DNA from: Trichopria drosophilae
Taxonomy: Eukaryota > Arthropoda > Insecta > Hymenoptera > Diapriidae
Direction of reading: 5' to 3'
DNA: 64,000 nucleotides
NCBI GenBank assembly: GCA_030407085.1
Contig: CM059584.1
Location: 144,822,001 to 144,886,000 of the forward strand
The notes below the pieces were generated by a model. It saw nothing but the letters and a program-made list of their open reading frames with translations. It did not search any database and was not told the DNA's origin. Position numbers and translations under genes: made by a program. This document shows positions 22,543 through 36,400 of this stretch, piece after piece (position 1 is the first letter of the stretch; every line of letters begins with the position of its first letter).

Positions 22543-25500
22543 GAATGTTTTAAATTTAATAACGTATCACTCAAATTATAAAGAAGTACATTCTAGTGAT
22601 TTATTCAGTTAACCTGTTGATAAGTTTTTATTTTTTAATCATACAAAGATATCACACCTACTGTTACTCGCAAATGTATAGCAACGAACCAGTTGAGCAA
22701 ATCATCTTTCCAAACGTTAGATATAAACAGCGATGAGTTTCCAAGAGTTTTTTGGATCGTTGAATCGGAATTTTAAGTCAGAATTGCTTGCAGTGATCTG
22801 GTTGTTGTAAATAATAAATTAAAACATGCATGTAGCACTAGAAAATACGCCATTTAAAAAAAAATAAGCCTAAAAATATACCATTTTCCTGAGATTACCT
22901 GAAATCTATTTTTTACGATATTTTTATTAGTGTTATATGCTTTTGCTTAAGCCACGCTATTACAAATTCACTCGTTTTAGAGTTTCATATATATTTATAA
23001 AATAGAAAAATGATATATTTTTTCGAGATACATTTCAGTATTGTGCTCGATTTTGCGTGTTTCTATATTAACATATTAAAAAAACTAAACGATATGAAGA
23101 TCAATAATCAGTTAATTTACCCTTCACTTCATTTTCTCTTCTTCTCATCGTGGACTAATTTTATCATATCAGTATTGCATATTTCAATAATATCCTACAA
23201 AATACCAAATTCAGAACATGTGCTGTAGTAGAGTTTCTAATACTCGGAAAAATAGACGAGAGAAAAGTTATAAAAGAAATTTATCACAAATACGTCTTAG
23301 AAACATATATTTGCGGTTTTCAGGATAGAACACTTTCATCGTACAGCCAATTAAATTTTTGACACCGAGAGAAAATTTATGACTAGTAACTATTTTGTCA
23401 TCGACCTCCTCGTGCTAGTACAAGCATTTAAAAAAACACGAAAGGCAAATTCCAATCTACCTCGCAACAACTAGATCGCGATCTAAAAAGGAACATTTTC
23501 GATTTTTACGGTCGACGCTTTGGATTTGCTCCCTATGTCGTAAAAATCTATCCGCTTTTCTTCAAATAGTCATAAATGTGCGCTACTTCATTGCCTGGGC
23601 GAGATTCTGGACGTGCCCAGGTCAGTCGTAAAAGCTCCAAATATTGTAAAATGATGCTCGTTAAAAAGCAGTTTGCCTAGGTGTCAGAGGGAAGAAAGCA
23701 GTGTGAATATAAATTAAAGAATTATTTTACGTGAGAATCACTGCTAAACGATCATTGCATTAATATTTCGTGTAATGACCTTTCCATCTTCTCGGAAAGT
23801 AGTTACGAGTTTCAAATTTTTCTGTTTTAATAAAAACGCACCAATAACATATATTATGAATGACTCCCACTATAGAACAGCGAATTAAATTTAAGTGAGG
23901 AATTAAGTTTTACGACCGACATTTATGACTTTGAAAAATTTGTGTACATTTAATATAATAACACAATATGGATATTTATGTACTAAGTTGTGGGGGAATG
24001 CCTTAGTCATCTAGAAATTCTTTATCAGTCGTAGAAAGAACATTGTTTTATTGCAGTATACCTTTTTTAATTAATCTATACTGTCAGAATAATCCTGTGC
24101 ATTAGATGGGACCACTTATCTATAGTGATTATTCAATAAAAATTCACCAGAAAAACTTGTAATTTGTTCAAATGAATAATAACAAATTGGTTATGGCATA
24201 TAAATTATGGTTTAGAACGCTAGATAGAACGTACTATTACTAATTTTTTAATATTCACTATTAATTTCTTTATATTTTGATAAGTGAAGGTTTGATTCCA
24301 TATTTACAAAACATCTATAACTAATAATACAAGTCATAATACGATCGAAGCGCCATGGAATTAAGAAAGAGAACAACGTTGGGACCACCGTACTAGAATT
24401 ACACTTAAAAAATTAAATAATGTGCTATAATACGGTTTCTACTGTCAATTGCAAGAACGGCAACAATAGCAATTGTAAATTTTACATAAAAAATGTTGTT
24501 TTTATCAATGTTTCTGGTTGAAAGTTTATTTTTTCACAAATTTGTTCGGACCTAATGATATTTTTTAAAACCTTATGATAATATATATATCCATCTTCGA
24601 ATGCCATATATACACATATTATTATTAATAATAACTTGTGTTTTCAAATATTGCAAGTACAAACACACATAATTCGATACATAAGTTAAAACTTAACCTC
24701 AAACTGGAGCTTAGTCAAATTACTTATACGAATGTACTTTTTTAATGTCGTCCGTTTTCTATAATCTAATCCCTCTATATTTGTTATCGCAGTTGAATCA
24801 TTTTTAAATCAGTTAAATAAGAGATATAAATAATAAATATTTTCGAGCTGTTTACGAACCCGTGTTTACATCCAAATTTATATGCTTTTCGACTTTTACA
24901 CGACATAAAAGCAAAAAAATGAAGGCAAAAATAACTTCAGTGTTTCTTGATATTTATGTGTATATTAACCACCAAAACTGTACATCATTCTATAAATGCT
25001 TAACTATATATTTTTTATACATTTTTTTGTTGATTTTTCAATTTGTCGTAGCAAAACATTCCTTTGGATTTTTTTTCGAGAAATCTAGTCTGCATATCCA
25101 TATTTTTTATACTGCCGAATTTTTCCGAATCGAGTGATCGAAAGAAGCTGAAATCAATTTTTGCGATGTAATATATATACGTAGGCGCGATAACTCAGAA
25201 AGGAATTATGAACCAGTTATCTTTGTCAATCTCTTTTACTGGATACCATCAAATTAACTTAGTCTGGTAAATTTGGTAATTTGCTTTTCGCAAGTTTGTT
25301 AATTTCAAATATACTTGTTGCAGTTTATTACATTTAAAAAAAAGCAATGAACCAAAATATGTGGTGAATTCTACAATACGGAATATTTATGTAAAATGCA
25401 ATAAAATGTTACACATAAAATATTAAAAATGCGTAAATTCTCATATATCCTCTATAGGTTGGCTATGTGTCTGACTCGGCCATTGACTTATTTCACTTCA

Positions 25501-26080
25501 GATATTTAGACGCGTTATCGCGGGTTTCCTTCAATTGAAATGGTTCTACCAGAGTTTTAAAGTTAGTAGCTAAGGACTGATGAAGTACTCTGTTTATTAT
25601 AAATATTTCTATGACGCACATAAAAAGAGGATGTTCATTACAACAATTATCGCGCAGTCTAGTTTGAGAGAGGCCACTTGTTTCGGCATTTGATACATTT
25701 TTATGACAAAATACATTATTTTTTAAAGAAATTGCCGTAATAATGGAAATAAATATTTCTTTAACTATGTAATAATTTAAAAGATTTAGGTTAATACCAT
25801 GAAATAAAAGATGGAATATGCCATCGCGAATATTTTAAGTGTTTCCAACGGCTCCAATACAAATTCAGAGAGATTCGTTGGTACAATTCAGAGTAATTTG
25901 AATTTGTTGAAAAAATTCTCATAATCGTGGTAACGATAGACATTTTTTACAAGTTTTCAACAAGAAAGAATTTTCAAGAACTGTGAAGATACGATGCAAC
26001 AGGAATTCTACCCGGGTGATCTTCAAATGCTCAACGGAGCAAGGGAATAATTTTACTAGATTAATAGTATATTACTCAAC
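22543..26080. other. AT-rich intergenic sequence
   Basis: No gene recognised. A unique, somewhat GC-richer stretch at about 23460-23700 contains the palindrome GATCGCGATC. The 72- and 91-codon frames here are Phe/Ile-rich and look random. Confidence 0.4.
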
Positions 26081-26295
26081 GAGGGAGATAAAATAAAGAA
26101 TGCCTCAGACTGCGTGCAATTTTTACGCGAGGCGAAGCCGAGCGTGAGAAACATGCAGTCTGAGGCATTATTTTTTACTTCTCGAGGGAAGTATACGATT
26201 TTTCTTTATAGCCGGGAGGATAAGCGGCAACTTTCCTCCCGCTTGCGAGAGTAAAGTTGCTGCTTTCCTCCCGGGCGTGAAGAAAAAGTGTAATT
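26081..26295. repeat. Double GC-rich hairpin element
   Basis: First hairpin: AATGCCTCAGACTGC against GCAGTCTGAGGCATT (arms near 26098-26113 and 26155-26169), with GAGGCGAAGCCGAG in the loop. Second hairpin: GCCGGGAGGATAAGCGGCAA (26211-26234) against 26253-26276, with one bulge on each side. Both sit in very AT-rich flanks. No reading frame. Probably a small foldback element or two adjacent ones. Confidence 0.65.
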
Positions 26296-26569
26296 TTCAT
26301 GTAAATCACGTTGTCCGCGCGGAGAAAACTACGACATTTCAGTAATGCTATTATAAAACTGAAATCGTATTTCTATCATTTTTTTAATATTTGTTTCTTT
26401 TATTTTTTATTTATCTCTATCTAAATAGTGACCTCGACAAATTATGTACACAAACCTACTATTTAAAAAAAAAAATTTCAAATTTCGAAAATAGGATAAT
26501 AAATTCGTAATCAGATAGGAAAAAACATAAAGATACTGAAAACCACATTATATAATATTTTGGGTCTGC

Positions 26570-27045
26570 CATATTGAATCCGCCATCTTGGTTTTAACCT
26601 TATAATAATATAACCATAATAACAATACTATCATTTCTAAGCTATCCCAAAAACTTCCTAGTGATGGGTTTTATTTCAGACAGAATTACATTAATGTACG
26701 ACTTGGTAAATTTTTTTAAAACGAAAAATAAATCCAAAAATTTTATCGCTTATTAATAATCTGACGTACTTTTCAAAAATCCAAAATGATGGATACAATG
26801 TGTCGGCCGGCATTGCAACCGCCATTTTGAAAAACGATTTCAGATTCGCAATAAAAGACCCCGCAACGCCTCAAGTAAAACGGATGAAGCCAAATGGAGT
26901 TGGTCAATTTCGTCAGCCACATTCGATTCGCCAAACTAAAGAGCATTTGAATATATTTCTTAGCCATATTGGGTCCGACATTTTGATCCAAAAATTGATT
27001 ATGGGTTCATAATGAGTGACCTCAAAAAAAGTCTTAAATCGAAAG
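26570..27045. repeat. ~120-bp interspersed repeat units, mixed orientation
   Basis: GCCATATTGAATCCGCCATC (26572, minus orientation), CCAAAATGATGGATACAATG (26781, plus) and GCCATATTGGGTCCGACATT (26963, minus) mark three diverged units of the family seen at 5560. The 70-72-codon open frames here are repeat by-products. Confidence 0.65.
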
Positions 27046-27089
27046 ATTAATTCAATGAATTAGAAAATAACAACTAATAATGAAGTTTT

Positions 27090-27630
27090 ATTTAAATTTC
27101 AATAATTAAAACTTGGCTAGTTAGTTCAATATATCCTTATTTTCTAGATCTTGAAACTGAATCATTCAAGATTCTCAGGTTGATTCAGCAATCCACGGTC
27201 CCGGCCTGCTTTTCATTCATCGAAACCACTTTTAAATACATCGTTTATTGAGTGTGAGCGTAATGCCGCACTCTCGATCTTTCATACCAGAACGGATGTA
27301 AGCACCATCGCATCTCGCGATTCGCTCAAGTTGTCAGGAGCGATGGCGGGGGTGAGCGTCCGGTGGCGATTTTATCGGCAACAGAATCACCATTGGCCAA
27401 CCACATGTGCACTCGGAAAAAAGCTTTCCAACTTAAAAGTCTCAAGAGCTTTTAAGCGTTTACGGTTCGCAAATGTGTTTATTGCAAGTCTAAAGTCACG
27501 GGTGGCCGGCCAAACGATTAAAAGTTTACTTCAAGAATCATTTACAGCCTTGTATCAATATTATTTTAAAAAAAAACCTGACGTGCATATATCTAAATTT
27601 CAATAATTAAAGCTTGGCTGGTTCAATATT
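27090..27630 (+). repeat. ~60-bp direct repeats flanking a GC-richer 440-bp segment
   Basis: TTTCAATAATTAAAACTTGG (near 27097) and TTTCAATAATTAAAGCTTGG (near 27597) start imperfect 50-60-bp direct repeats about 500 bp apart. The intervening DNA is markedly GC-richer (GGAGCGATGGCGGGGGTGAG) and contains an unrecognised 91-codon frame. This could be an insertion between repeat copies or a tandem duplication. Confidence 0.5.
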
Positions 27631-27833
27631 TTTTATTTTCTGCAAGAGTATCAGGAAAAATATTTTGATATGATTGACAAACAGAGGTCAACAAGTGTAC
27701 ATCGAAATAGTGCACTATTTTTATCAGAATATAATATTGAAGTTAATATAATGAATAAAGTTTGTTTTTATTCATCAAAAATATTTTTTGTTTAATTGCC
27801 CCAATTTACAGACAAGCATTGTTTAGAAATTAA

Positions 27834-28557
27834 CCCTTGGAGCCACAGATGGCTACCAGTATGCCGTCTAATTCATCAGCATTGTTTCGTGATTTTTTTA
27901 TGTTTCTCCAGTGTAAAACAAAAGATTTCAAAATAGTTTTTTGACTCATTGTCCTTCTAATACATTCATGACTAGAATAAAATAAAGTCATAACTACCGT
28001 ATGTCATTAAAATTATGTTGTTAAGGACAAATAAATATTAAAAAATGTTAGTTTAGTTAGTAGTTATTTTCGTAAAAATTCACATTGGGGTTTCGAAAAT
28101 ATTGAATTGGAATCCTTCGTGCGTTTTTAAAAATTCGGGCTGATGGATCCACTATGGTAGACGAAATAAACGAGATTTAATCAAAATTCACGTCACTTAT
28201 TATTTAGGGGATTTCGAATCCAGTGTCGGTTTTTAAAAATTCAAAATATTACATCCAATATATCGGACAAAATTTCTTCAATTTCAATGAAATTGATAAT
28301 ATTTCGACTATTTTGAATTCCGAAAATTCAAATTCAACGACCCTGAAATCCTAACAGTACTAAATATTGCGGGAATTAAACAACAAAACTTTGGCCGCCA
28401 TATTGGATCGGCCGTTGTGAATTTTCTAAATTTGACCTCGAATTTGAATTCATCGACCGCCAAAACATTTGTATATACAGTTTCATAAAGATAGATTAAT
28501 ATTTGGCCTTTATCAGAAGTGGCACGGAAATTCAATTTCGAAATACGAGTCAAGGGG
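27834..28557. mobile_element. Possible TTAA-flanked foldback element containing ~120-bp units
   Basis: TTAA-CCCTTGG at 27830 and CAAGGGG-TTAA at 28551-28561 face each other, as in piggyBac-type elements, though only about six terminal bases are complementary. Inside are two plus units (near 28140 and 28240) and one minus unit (GCCGCCATATTGGATCGGCC near 28393), giving inverted arms. The terminus call is tentative. Confidence 0.4.
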
Positions 28558-28561
28558 TTAA

Positions 28562-30100
28562 TATATTATTTTCGTTTATTCAATATGATTACATCTATGT
28601 ATGTTGTTCTGAAGAATATTTAAAGTGACTTTTGAGGTTATGTTTGGGGTAGTATTTATGTACCAAAGCGTAAACAAGCATTCTGCATTGTTCAAGACAA
28701 CTTAGACCAGCTATCATCTACAAGTAAAGAACCATATATAGATAAGTATTACATAAGATAGGAGAATTATGACTTTACTAAGTTTAAGTTTAGCTTGATT
28801 TCGAAGTACCCACCTAAAGGGGGTTCTAAGTCAGAATTTTGAGAAACCGTTTGAGTAGTTTGCAATTTACATTTTTCATATAGATTAGAATCTAAAGGAT
28901 TTTAGAACGACCTTAATGGACTCAAATTTAGAAAAGAACATTTTTTGATACATTATTCGGAAAATACAAATCCCTGTAAAAAAAAGGTCATGATTTGTCA
29001 CGCAATGGGCAGCACGTTGTGTTTTATCACACGTTAAAATAATTGCCGTCAATTGCGAAATAATAGATAGATAGTTAATATTTAAATTTCACTTTCAAGG
29101 AGTCAATTTTGACGGAACGGAACACGGAAACTGGTTGCAGAATCGAAAAAAGCGGTTGACATCCATGGGTTTGCAGTAATTTTGATATTTATGTACAGTT
29201 TAATTATTCACTCCCAAATGAAAACTTGTGAAGAATCTGTTTGTCAAAATGTTAGGTTCATAGTAAAACCTTCGTAATATAAACACATTACACAATGACA
29301 GTTGGCGACATTACTGCGCATAAACAGGCTATTTCCCTGTTTACCTTAACCCGTTTCTTCCAAAGCCGCCAGGAATTGCATTTCATTTTGAAATATATAA
29401 TGCATAATTTTGATTGCAAATATTTTATCGTCGATAAGTATTCTACTATTTTCAGGTATGTCCTTTTTAAATGTGGGTATGGTTTTTTTTTCAAAGCGTC
29501 ATTTTTTTGTCCGTTTAAAACTGAAAAATATAGAAAAATTCAAAAAACTTGTTTACAAATCTTTTTCTCTTTCAAAGGAGTAAATTGACTACCTTGAGGA
29601 AATCCGCGAGTTAGTAATGATAACCTGCGTAACCCGAACTAATCCGAGCAAACGGATGTGCATTTCTTGGAATTGAAATGAAATTTTCGGATATTTATTT
29701 TAGAATTTGATGGAGACCATTTCGTACAAAAAAGGATAGAGATGATTTTATTACCGAGCAATCCGTTATTCTGTACAGAAAATATATATTATAATATAAT
29801 ATATAATCGTATATTACGCAACAAGTGCAAAAAATAGATGATTATCACACGACACGGTTTTGACAGAAAAAGATAATGGGAATATTTGTTGTAATATCGT
29901 GTTTTACTACGACAAAATGGATCTGGTAACTATATTATTCTCTGTGACAATTGAATAGGATTAAAAACGCAAACAAAGTCAGAAAAGGTAATTGAAAGCG
30001 TATGAGAAATATTTTGATTCGGAACTATTTCAATCCTTTTCTCTTCCATTTTGTGAATGTTATTCATCAGAGGTCTCCAATATGCAGAATGGTGACACCG
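28562..30100. other. AT-rich intergenic sequence
   Basis: A 97-codon plus-strand frame at 29295-29588 has no recognisable domain. A palindromic AT tract lies near 29785-29815. No gene supported. Confidence 0.4.
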
Positions 30101-30111
30101 GATGTATACTG

Positions 30112-30338
30112 GGTGCGGAACGAAAAACCGACAAATCAACAAGTCGAAAATCATAAAGTCGTTAGTCGAAAAGCCGACTGTCAAAAAAACGAAACAAAAA
30201 AAATAGACACACCGACGAGCGGACAGTAATTCTTTAAGTGGCCGGATTTTTTACTGTCGGCTGTTCGATTGTCCATGTTTACTGTCGGTTTTTTGAACAG
30301 TCGGCTTTTTGATTTGTTGGTTTTTCGAACCGCTCCCC
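30112..30338. mobile_element. Small hairpin element (MITE) with GTATACTG flanks
   Basis: The left end GGTGCGGAACGAAAAACC is mirrored by GGTTTTTCGAACCGC at the right end. Both sides carry GTATACTG (30104-30111 and 30339-30346), an 8-bp target duplication, though the exact border could be one or two bases off. The interior is a palindrome rich in GTCGAAAAGCCGAC-like subrepeats. An 8-bp duplication is typical of hAT or P-type elements; the family is not determined. Confidence 0.75.
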
Positions 30339-30346
30339 GTATACTG

Positions 30347-32815
30347 ACTGAATCGATAACTAATGATGATTGTCAATGATAGAAAATTAGATGGCATATG
30401 ATGACATTCACCATCGTCACAATATCATTGTACATCAACCTGAAACAATATTTTTGACAATACATGTTCTTAGAATATTTCTAATCTTTATGTACTATAA
30501 GAAGAGATAGAAGTTGATAAGTAAAAAAAGTAAACTATTACACTCAAATTTAAAAATTATCTATGTCTTTGAGTCATCGATTACATCAATATCAGCAATT
30601 GAGAGATGCATTTTCGCACGCTTGATAATCGAATGCAAAAATACTGCTGTTATAAATTACAATAACAACCGAGGACGTCGTAATCTGAAAAGCAATTAGT
30701 CTCAGTCTGTATGAAATTTCTCGCACTCTTTTTGCCATTCCAGTATCTGAGTTAGTTTATTTCACTATCAAAATTAGTATATAGCATTTTACGTTACTCA
30801 GAAAATCAATTTGCTGGTAGGAGTTGCTAAACTTTAAGGAATTAGCCATTTTTAAATGTCCTTGTCTTACAAGTGATCAAGTGATGTTTTTAACACGCTA
30901 ATTTCTCTGAAATACATGATTTTGTCAAAAGGAACTGTAAAAATGATTTTGTTACATTTGTTTTTAGTATTTACGGGCTTTTTTAAGTAGGTCATTGTTG
31001 AAATCCTGAAGATTAAAACTGCTACACCATTTCTTAATGTACTTATCTTAATGCATAAAACTTTTCCTTAGAAATAAAAAGAACAAAAAGTTTGCTACTT
31101 ATTCAACTATCAAAATATTATTCATCTAAAAATGTAAACGTCATCATAATTTCTCAAACTTCAAAAATATCGTGTCAAGAGTAAGTCATGTATTCCCAAA
31201 ATTATAGGGATTCTCTAATAGTCACAGTATTCACAGGGGAACTCAAAATAGTACAGAAGTACTGAATATATTTTATGCACAATATGAATCAAACTCGTAA
31301 AAAATTAAATATTATACTTTTCTAATACGAATAAATGGAATTTTGTGCAGTTTGGTATTAAACAAATAATAATTAAAATTGGAGGCTTATACGCTGCAAA
31401 ACAAAAAACATTATATTTACTTTGTTCTATTAATTCTTCCACGTTATAATGAAAGGATTTTTTTATTTTCAATTCGAGTATTCGCTTCAATAACAGCAAT
31501 CAAATTACTGAAATTCACGAGTAAACTTGTAATTATCAGCAGAATACATATACTGACTTCCGGAACCACCGGTTGTTATTTAGTGACCAGATCGACGTAT
31601 CTTATCGTAAGACCAATATATAAATCCGTTTTAACTGAGTACATTTTTCTTACATAAGTCGATCAACAATTGACCGATAAAACAAAATATAAATACTTTT
31701 ATTCCAGAACTTCCTTCATAGATTTATGCTATATATAATTAATCATTTTACTTCACATTTGTGAAATTAGCAATAATTAAAACATGTTTGGTCTTAAAAT
31801 AATTAATGGATATCAATATTAGAATTATGAATAATTTCAATTTAAGTAAAACACTCAAAAACTGAGACATATATCACAATGCAGACGTAATATGTTTTAA
31901 ATTACTCCATTTTTCGCTCTGAAATCTTTTGAAAGAAAAATTGTATTTAATATGAAAACTTAGATAGTAAAGGCTGAATTCACATGCTGATCTTGAAGGT
32001 GTAAAATAACCAAAAATTTTGCAATTTTAATATAATATTTAGAAATATTCGAATTTATTTTTCAAGTCTGTGTATCAAAATAACAGGCTAAATATTAAAT
32101 GAAAAAATAACATTGTTCGAATTAGTTCAGGACCCAATATTTTTGTAATAAGTTGTTATGCATACAATTACCAAGTTTCATAAATTTAATATTTCTCACA
32201 AAGATGTCGACCATGATTATCGTCAAGCCAGTGACGAACATTTAAAACAAAAGTGCTACGAAAACCCCTGCTGCGAGGCCGGCTGCACTTTCTCAAGAAC
32301 ACTCTAAACTGTGAGTGTCTCTTCTGGCTTGGTCTAACCAAATTCTTTAGGTAACTCGAAGCAGTGAAAACACCATTGATCATCTGACATTTCACAGCTT
32401 AATCAATAAAAACATTTAAATTTTAATAAGAGCAAACTGAATATATCACACAAAAAATATCAGAAGGGATTTTTTGTCTTTTCAAAAATGTCTGAAAAAA
32501 ACATTCCTCCATCATAGAATGCAGCGGTAATACCTTTGATTGTCCATGAATTTCTGTTTTTAAAGGTTGCTCTTTCGAATAGCGTTAAAAAATTGTTAAA
32601 ACATTGCAATTTTCGAAAGGTGCGTTGCAAAAATATTTTTACATGCATCATTTTTGTGTATTTTTTCTCGTTGATTTTGTTGTCAAAACGAATTTCCATT
32701 GAGTCATAATTTGTCACAAACAGACACTCAATATTTCCACTAAAGAAATCAGTCATATCATTATTTTTTACTTATTATCAAAATAGCGGTTGAAAAGCCA
32801 AAAATTGGCGAATTT
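30347..32815. other. AT-rich intergenic sequence
   Basis: No gene, RNA or clear repeat seen. Open frames under 100 codons look random. Confidence 0.45.
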
Positions 32816-32819
32816 TTCA

Positions 32820-33440
32820 AAACTGAACTCTATTAAGTGGGACTGTAATTCATTTTAGATAAAAATCATTGTTTAGTGGTTTTTGAGGTCGTTGAGTACG
32901 ATTCTGTGGTTCGTTTAGTTAAATTGAAGATGGCAGATCAAATATAGCGGCAGTAAAATATTAAATATTCATCGAGTTTTGTGATTTTTAATATTCGTTT
33001 ATTTTTGGTCACCAATTAGGAATCTGGGCTCAAATTTTCGAATTTAAAAATGGCAGCTCCAAAATGGCGAGCACGATGTGTTTAAATTTTGTTCATAACT
33101 TCAAGTTGTACTTTGTTTTGTTGATGACTAAATGATGGTATTGTACAGGAAAATATTGTTGAAATGTCGTCGCAGTATGAACAATTTCGTAAGAAGGAAA
33201 TTACAAGAGACACTTTTTCTTGATAATTTCACTTTGTATATGACAAAATATTGTAAAAAATTTAAAACGATTAATAATGAGTTTCCTAAAAATATACGAA
33301 TACGTATTGGAAATCACAATAGTTGATGAATATTCAATATATTGATCGCCGCCATATGGGATCCGCCATCTTGAATTTAACAAAATCTAAGACTCGTAAT
33401 CAGCGGCCTTAAAGTAGGGAATAATATGTGTCTAAATAGA
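32820..33440. repeat. ~120-bp interspersed repeat units in inverted arms
   Basis: Plus units near 32935 (GATGGCAGATCAAATATAGC) and 33052 (GGCAGCTCCAAAATGGCGAG) face a minus unit near 33350 (GCCGCCATATGGGATCCGCC followed by ATCAGCGGCC). The layout is the same as at 5560-6320 and 28130-28480. Confidence 0.65.
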
Positions 33441-36400
33441 ATTACATTCCACTTGATTTAGTGCGATTGAAAAATGCCTATACTTTTCGCCATACGACCG
33501 CCACGTTGATAGCAAGACCATAAGTAAAAAAATTGGTATTGGTCCCATTTCACATTTTAGTGTAAGCAAAACCGTTTCAGTAAATTTGAAAACAGATTTT
33601 GCCTGTAATATAAAAAAATGAATTAATCTAAATTGTAGGGTGGAGTGTAATAACGATGTCTCGACGATATCTGTGATCAGCTAGAAATATAACGACGACG
33701 AGAAGAACTCAAATACCAAAAAGGCACAACAAAATCACTTCTGCGAAGCTCTCTTCATCTGCGTATCGCCGATCACTCTCTGCCAAATGCTAATTATCTT
33801 CCGACGCAAATGGGTTGCGCAACGATTCGCAATCCGATCGTTTGGAAACGGGGAACTTCGGTTTATCGCGGAAGATATTACGAATTTTAATTGCCCTCGT
33901 ATGGTATAATTAGACCATTTCATTAAAAAAATTACTTATCTTATATAGGGATTTTTTATTATTTTCGAGAAATTCTACACATTAACTTTTTATATCAACT
34001 CGTCAACGTCCTAAACGTCAGCTACGCACTTAATTACATGCAGTTACTAAAATTGGAGGAAAAAATACTGTTGATGCCACAGCGTAAAAATCATGTCTTA
34101 GAAGTTTCATTCGATATTTCGAACCGATCAACCATTATAGATGCTGGATACTTTATAATCTATAATTTTTAGGATAATATTTTGCTCATTTCTTTAAAGG
34201 GATTTCAAGAATAGGACACTTTAAAGAAATTTAATTCCATCGTCTGAATTTTGGGTTATCAAATTCATATTTACAGCGTAATTAGCGATTTGTTATTCTA
34301 ACTTGAAATTAGTTGCTGGTTATAATAATGAAACGATGTAACGTGGGTCGGTTTTTAACAAATTAAATACGGCTTATGCTCCACCAATGATAAATCTATA
34401 TTTTTCCCCTCTAGGCCGATTCGCGTGCATTCCCGAGGAGGAAATAGTTGCTGGTTATGTTTCTGAAAGTTTAGGTATTCGGTGCTAAACTATTGCATAT
34501 ACCTTGCAAACTTCTGATACATTAAAAACTATCGCAGTGTAAACGACACGATAATTTATTGTCCTCACTTCGACAAATATGAATATTTTCATATTATTTT
34601 GATATTTAAGGCTAAGGTTTTAACGGCTTAAAAACGCTAGAGAAACTACTAGATTTGTACTTGAATACAATAGTTGAACACTGTACTCGAGTTTATAACG
34701 TGTATTTGCAGCTCGAAAGGTTATAAAACTCCTGTCATATTTTACCGCATATAGATTATTGGTTACAGCTATTCTGAAATTAAAAACTTATGGTTCAGGA
34801 ATGAGTTTTTATCATGTTACAGTGATTTTTCTTTTTGTTTGATTTCCATTAAAAAATCTTGTCGCAAACAAAAAAAATTATAGCAAAAAAAACAGTTTTT
34901 TTAAAATGATGGAACGTAGCGATTCGGTTCCTAGTGTTTAATTTTAAGGCGGATTCGATAAATTTGTTATAAAAAATGTTTTGTATAGATATTTTTAGAT
35001 ACGATAATACATAACATAGTTTAAAACCCGCAATGGAAAGCCGTTCGTTACGGTCTTTGAAATAAGCATTGGTTCGTAGTTATTAGTAACAATATTTTCA
35101 TTTCTACGTTACCAGGCATAGTTAGGCAGTTAGTTCTACATTGTTACTAGCATTTTTCGAGGAAATATCAAATATAAGCAGTTGCTTTAATTTTCATTTC
35201 AATGTTAAAACTGTACAATTTTGAGGAAAGGAAGTTTGATCCAAGTCACGATCGAACATAATAATTCTATCGGATTCAATTTTTTTACAAATTGCTCCAG
35301 TGGCGATAGCAGTATATCATGGTTTCCGATAAGTGATAAAAGAGGCGTGGTTATCAGCATTTGTCGTGTAATTACCATGGTAACGCATTGATATCATGTA
35401 CGAAAATGATTTTTTTTTGCTATTGACTCGCCATCGAAGTCTACGCTACAACCCACGTGCTAAAGCCGCTAACACGTGATTACATATTTGTCTAATGTCA
35501 ATCATTGATTTCGTACCTCAAATCGCGTCCGTTTTAGTTGTCAGATTCGCATGCTGATAACTTGAGATGATAATGTTTCTTTCTATTTTCATAATTTTAA
35601 AAAATAAATTGTTTAAATTATTTTGTTACCAACATTTTTCGTGATATAATTTTGTGAAATCCAATAATAAAAAGGAAATTTGCTAATTGTTGATTAAAAG
35701 GATTATTACTACAATTTCTATCTCCCAAATCAACACTGTCACAAAGAGATGAACTGTTTCTTGCTATTTTCTTGCATTTATTGTGCATGCTGTGCATTTG
35801 CTATGTTATACAGCATGTCACACATAATATTCTACCTAGTGATAGAAAACAAAATAAACGATCGAGGAGTAAATAATATGTCATTCTGCATTCGATCTGG
35901 AGTAAAAAACGTCCAATTTTGTCGAACAAAACCTGGAATTAAAGGTAATTAGGTCTCCAACAAATATATCCATACTTTTTTTCAATCTCTTCAGTAGTTT
36001 AAATGTTACGGACCAAAATAAGTAAGAAATATGATGTTTTTTTCAACCAAAGTAATTTATTCAATTACCGTGCAAAAATAGAAAACATCAAATTATGTCA
36101 AGTTTCTTATTTTCTATGCATAGGCTATACTTTTACGAAGAAAACTAGCTATTGCTGCAGAAAATCTATGGAAAAATTTCGGAGATCTGAGCAATGGAGT
36201 GCAGATACCAAAATCAAATTTTTAAGTATCTGTTCCTATTTTTACTTTAACTATATAAAACACATTTATTTACTTTATTTGTTTATCAGATGCAATATTA
36301 CATGAGCCGAACCGGAATAATGTTAGCTTTCACTCCGTCTTTTATGTTTCTCTTGAACTATTTCTTTCATAAAATTTGGATAATCATTTCTGGTAAAATT

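Noticed and set aside
28308..28553. 81-codon minus-strand frame containing ADPIWRP
   Set aside because: A translation of the GCCATATTGGATC interspersed repeat; the same peptide would arise from any copy.
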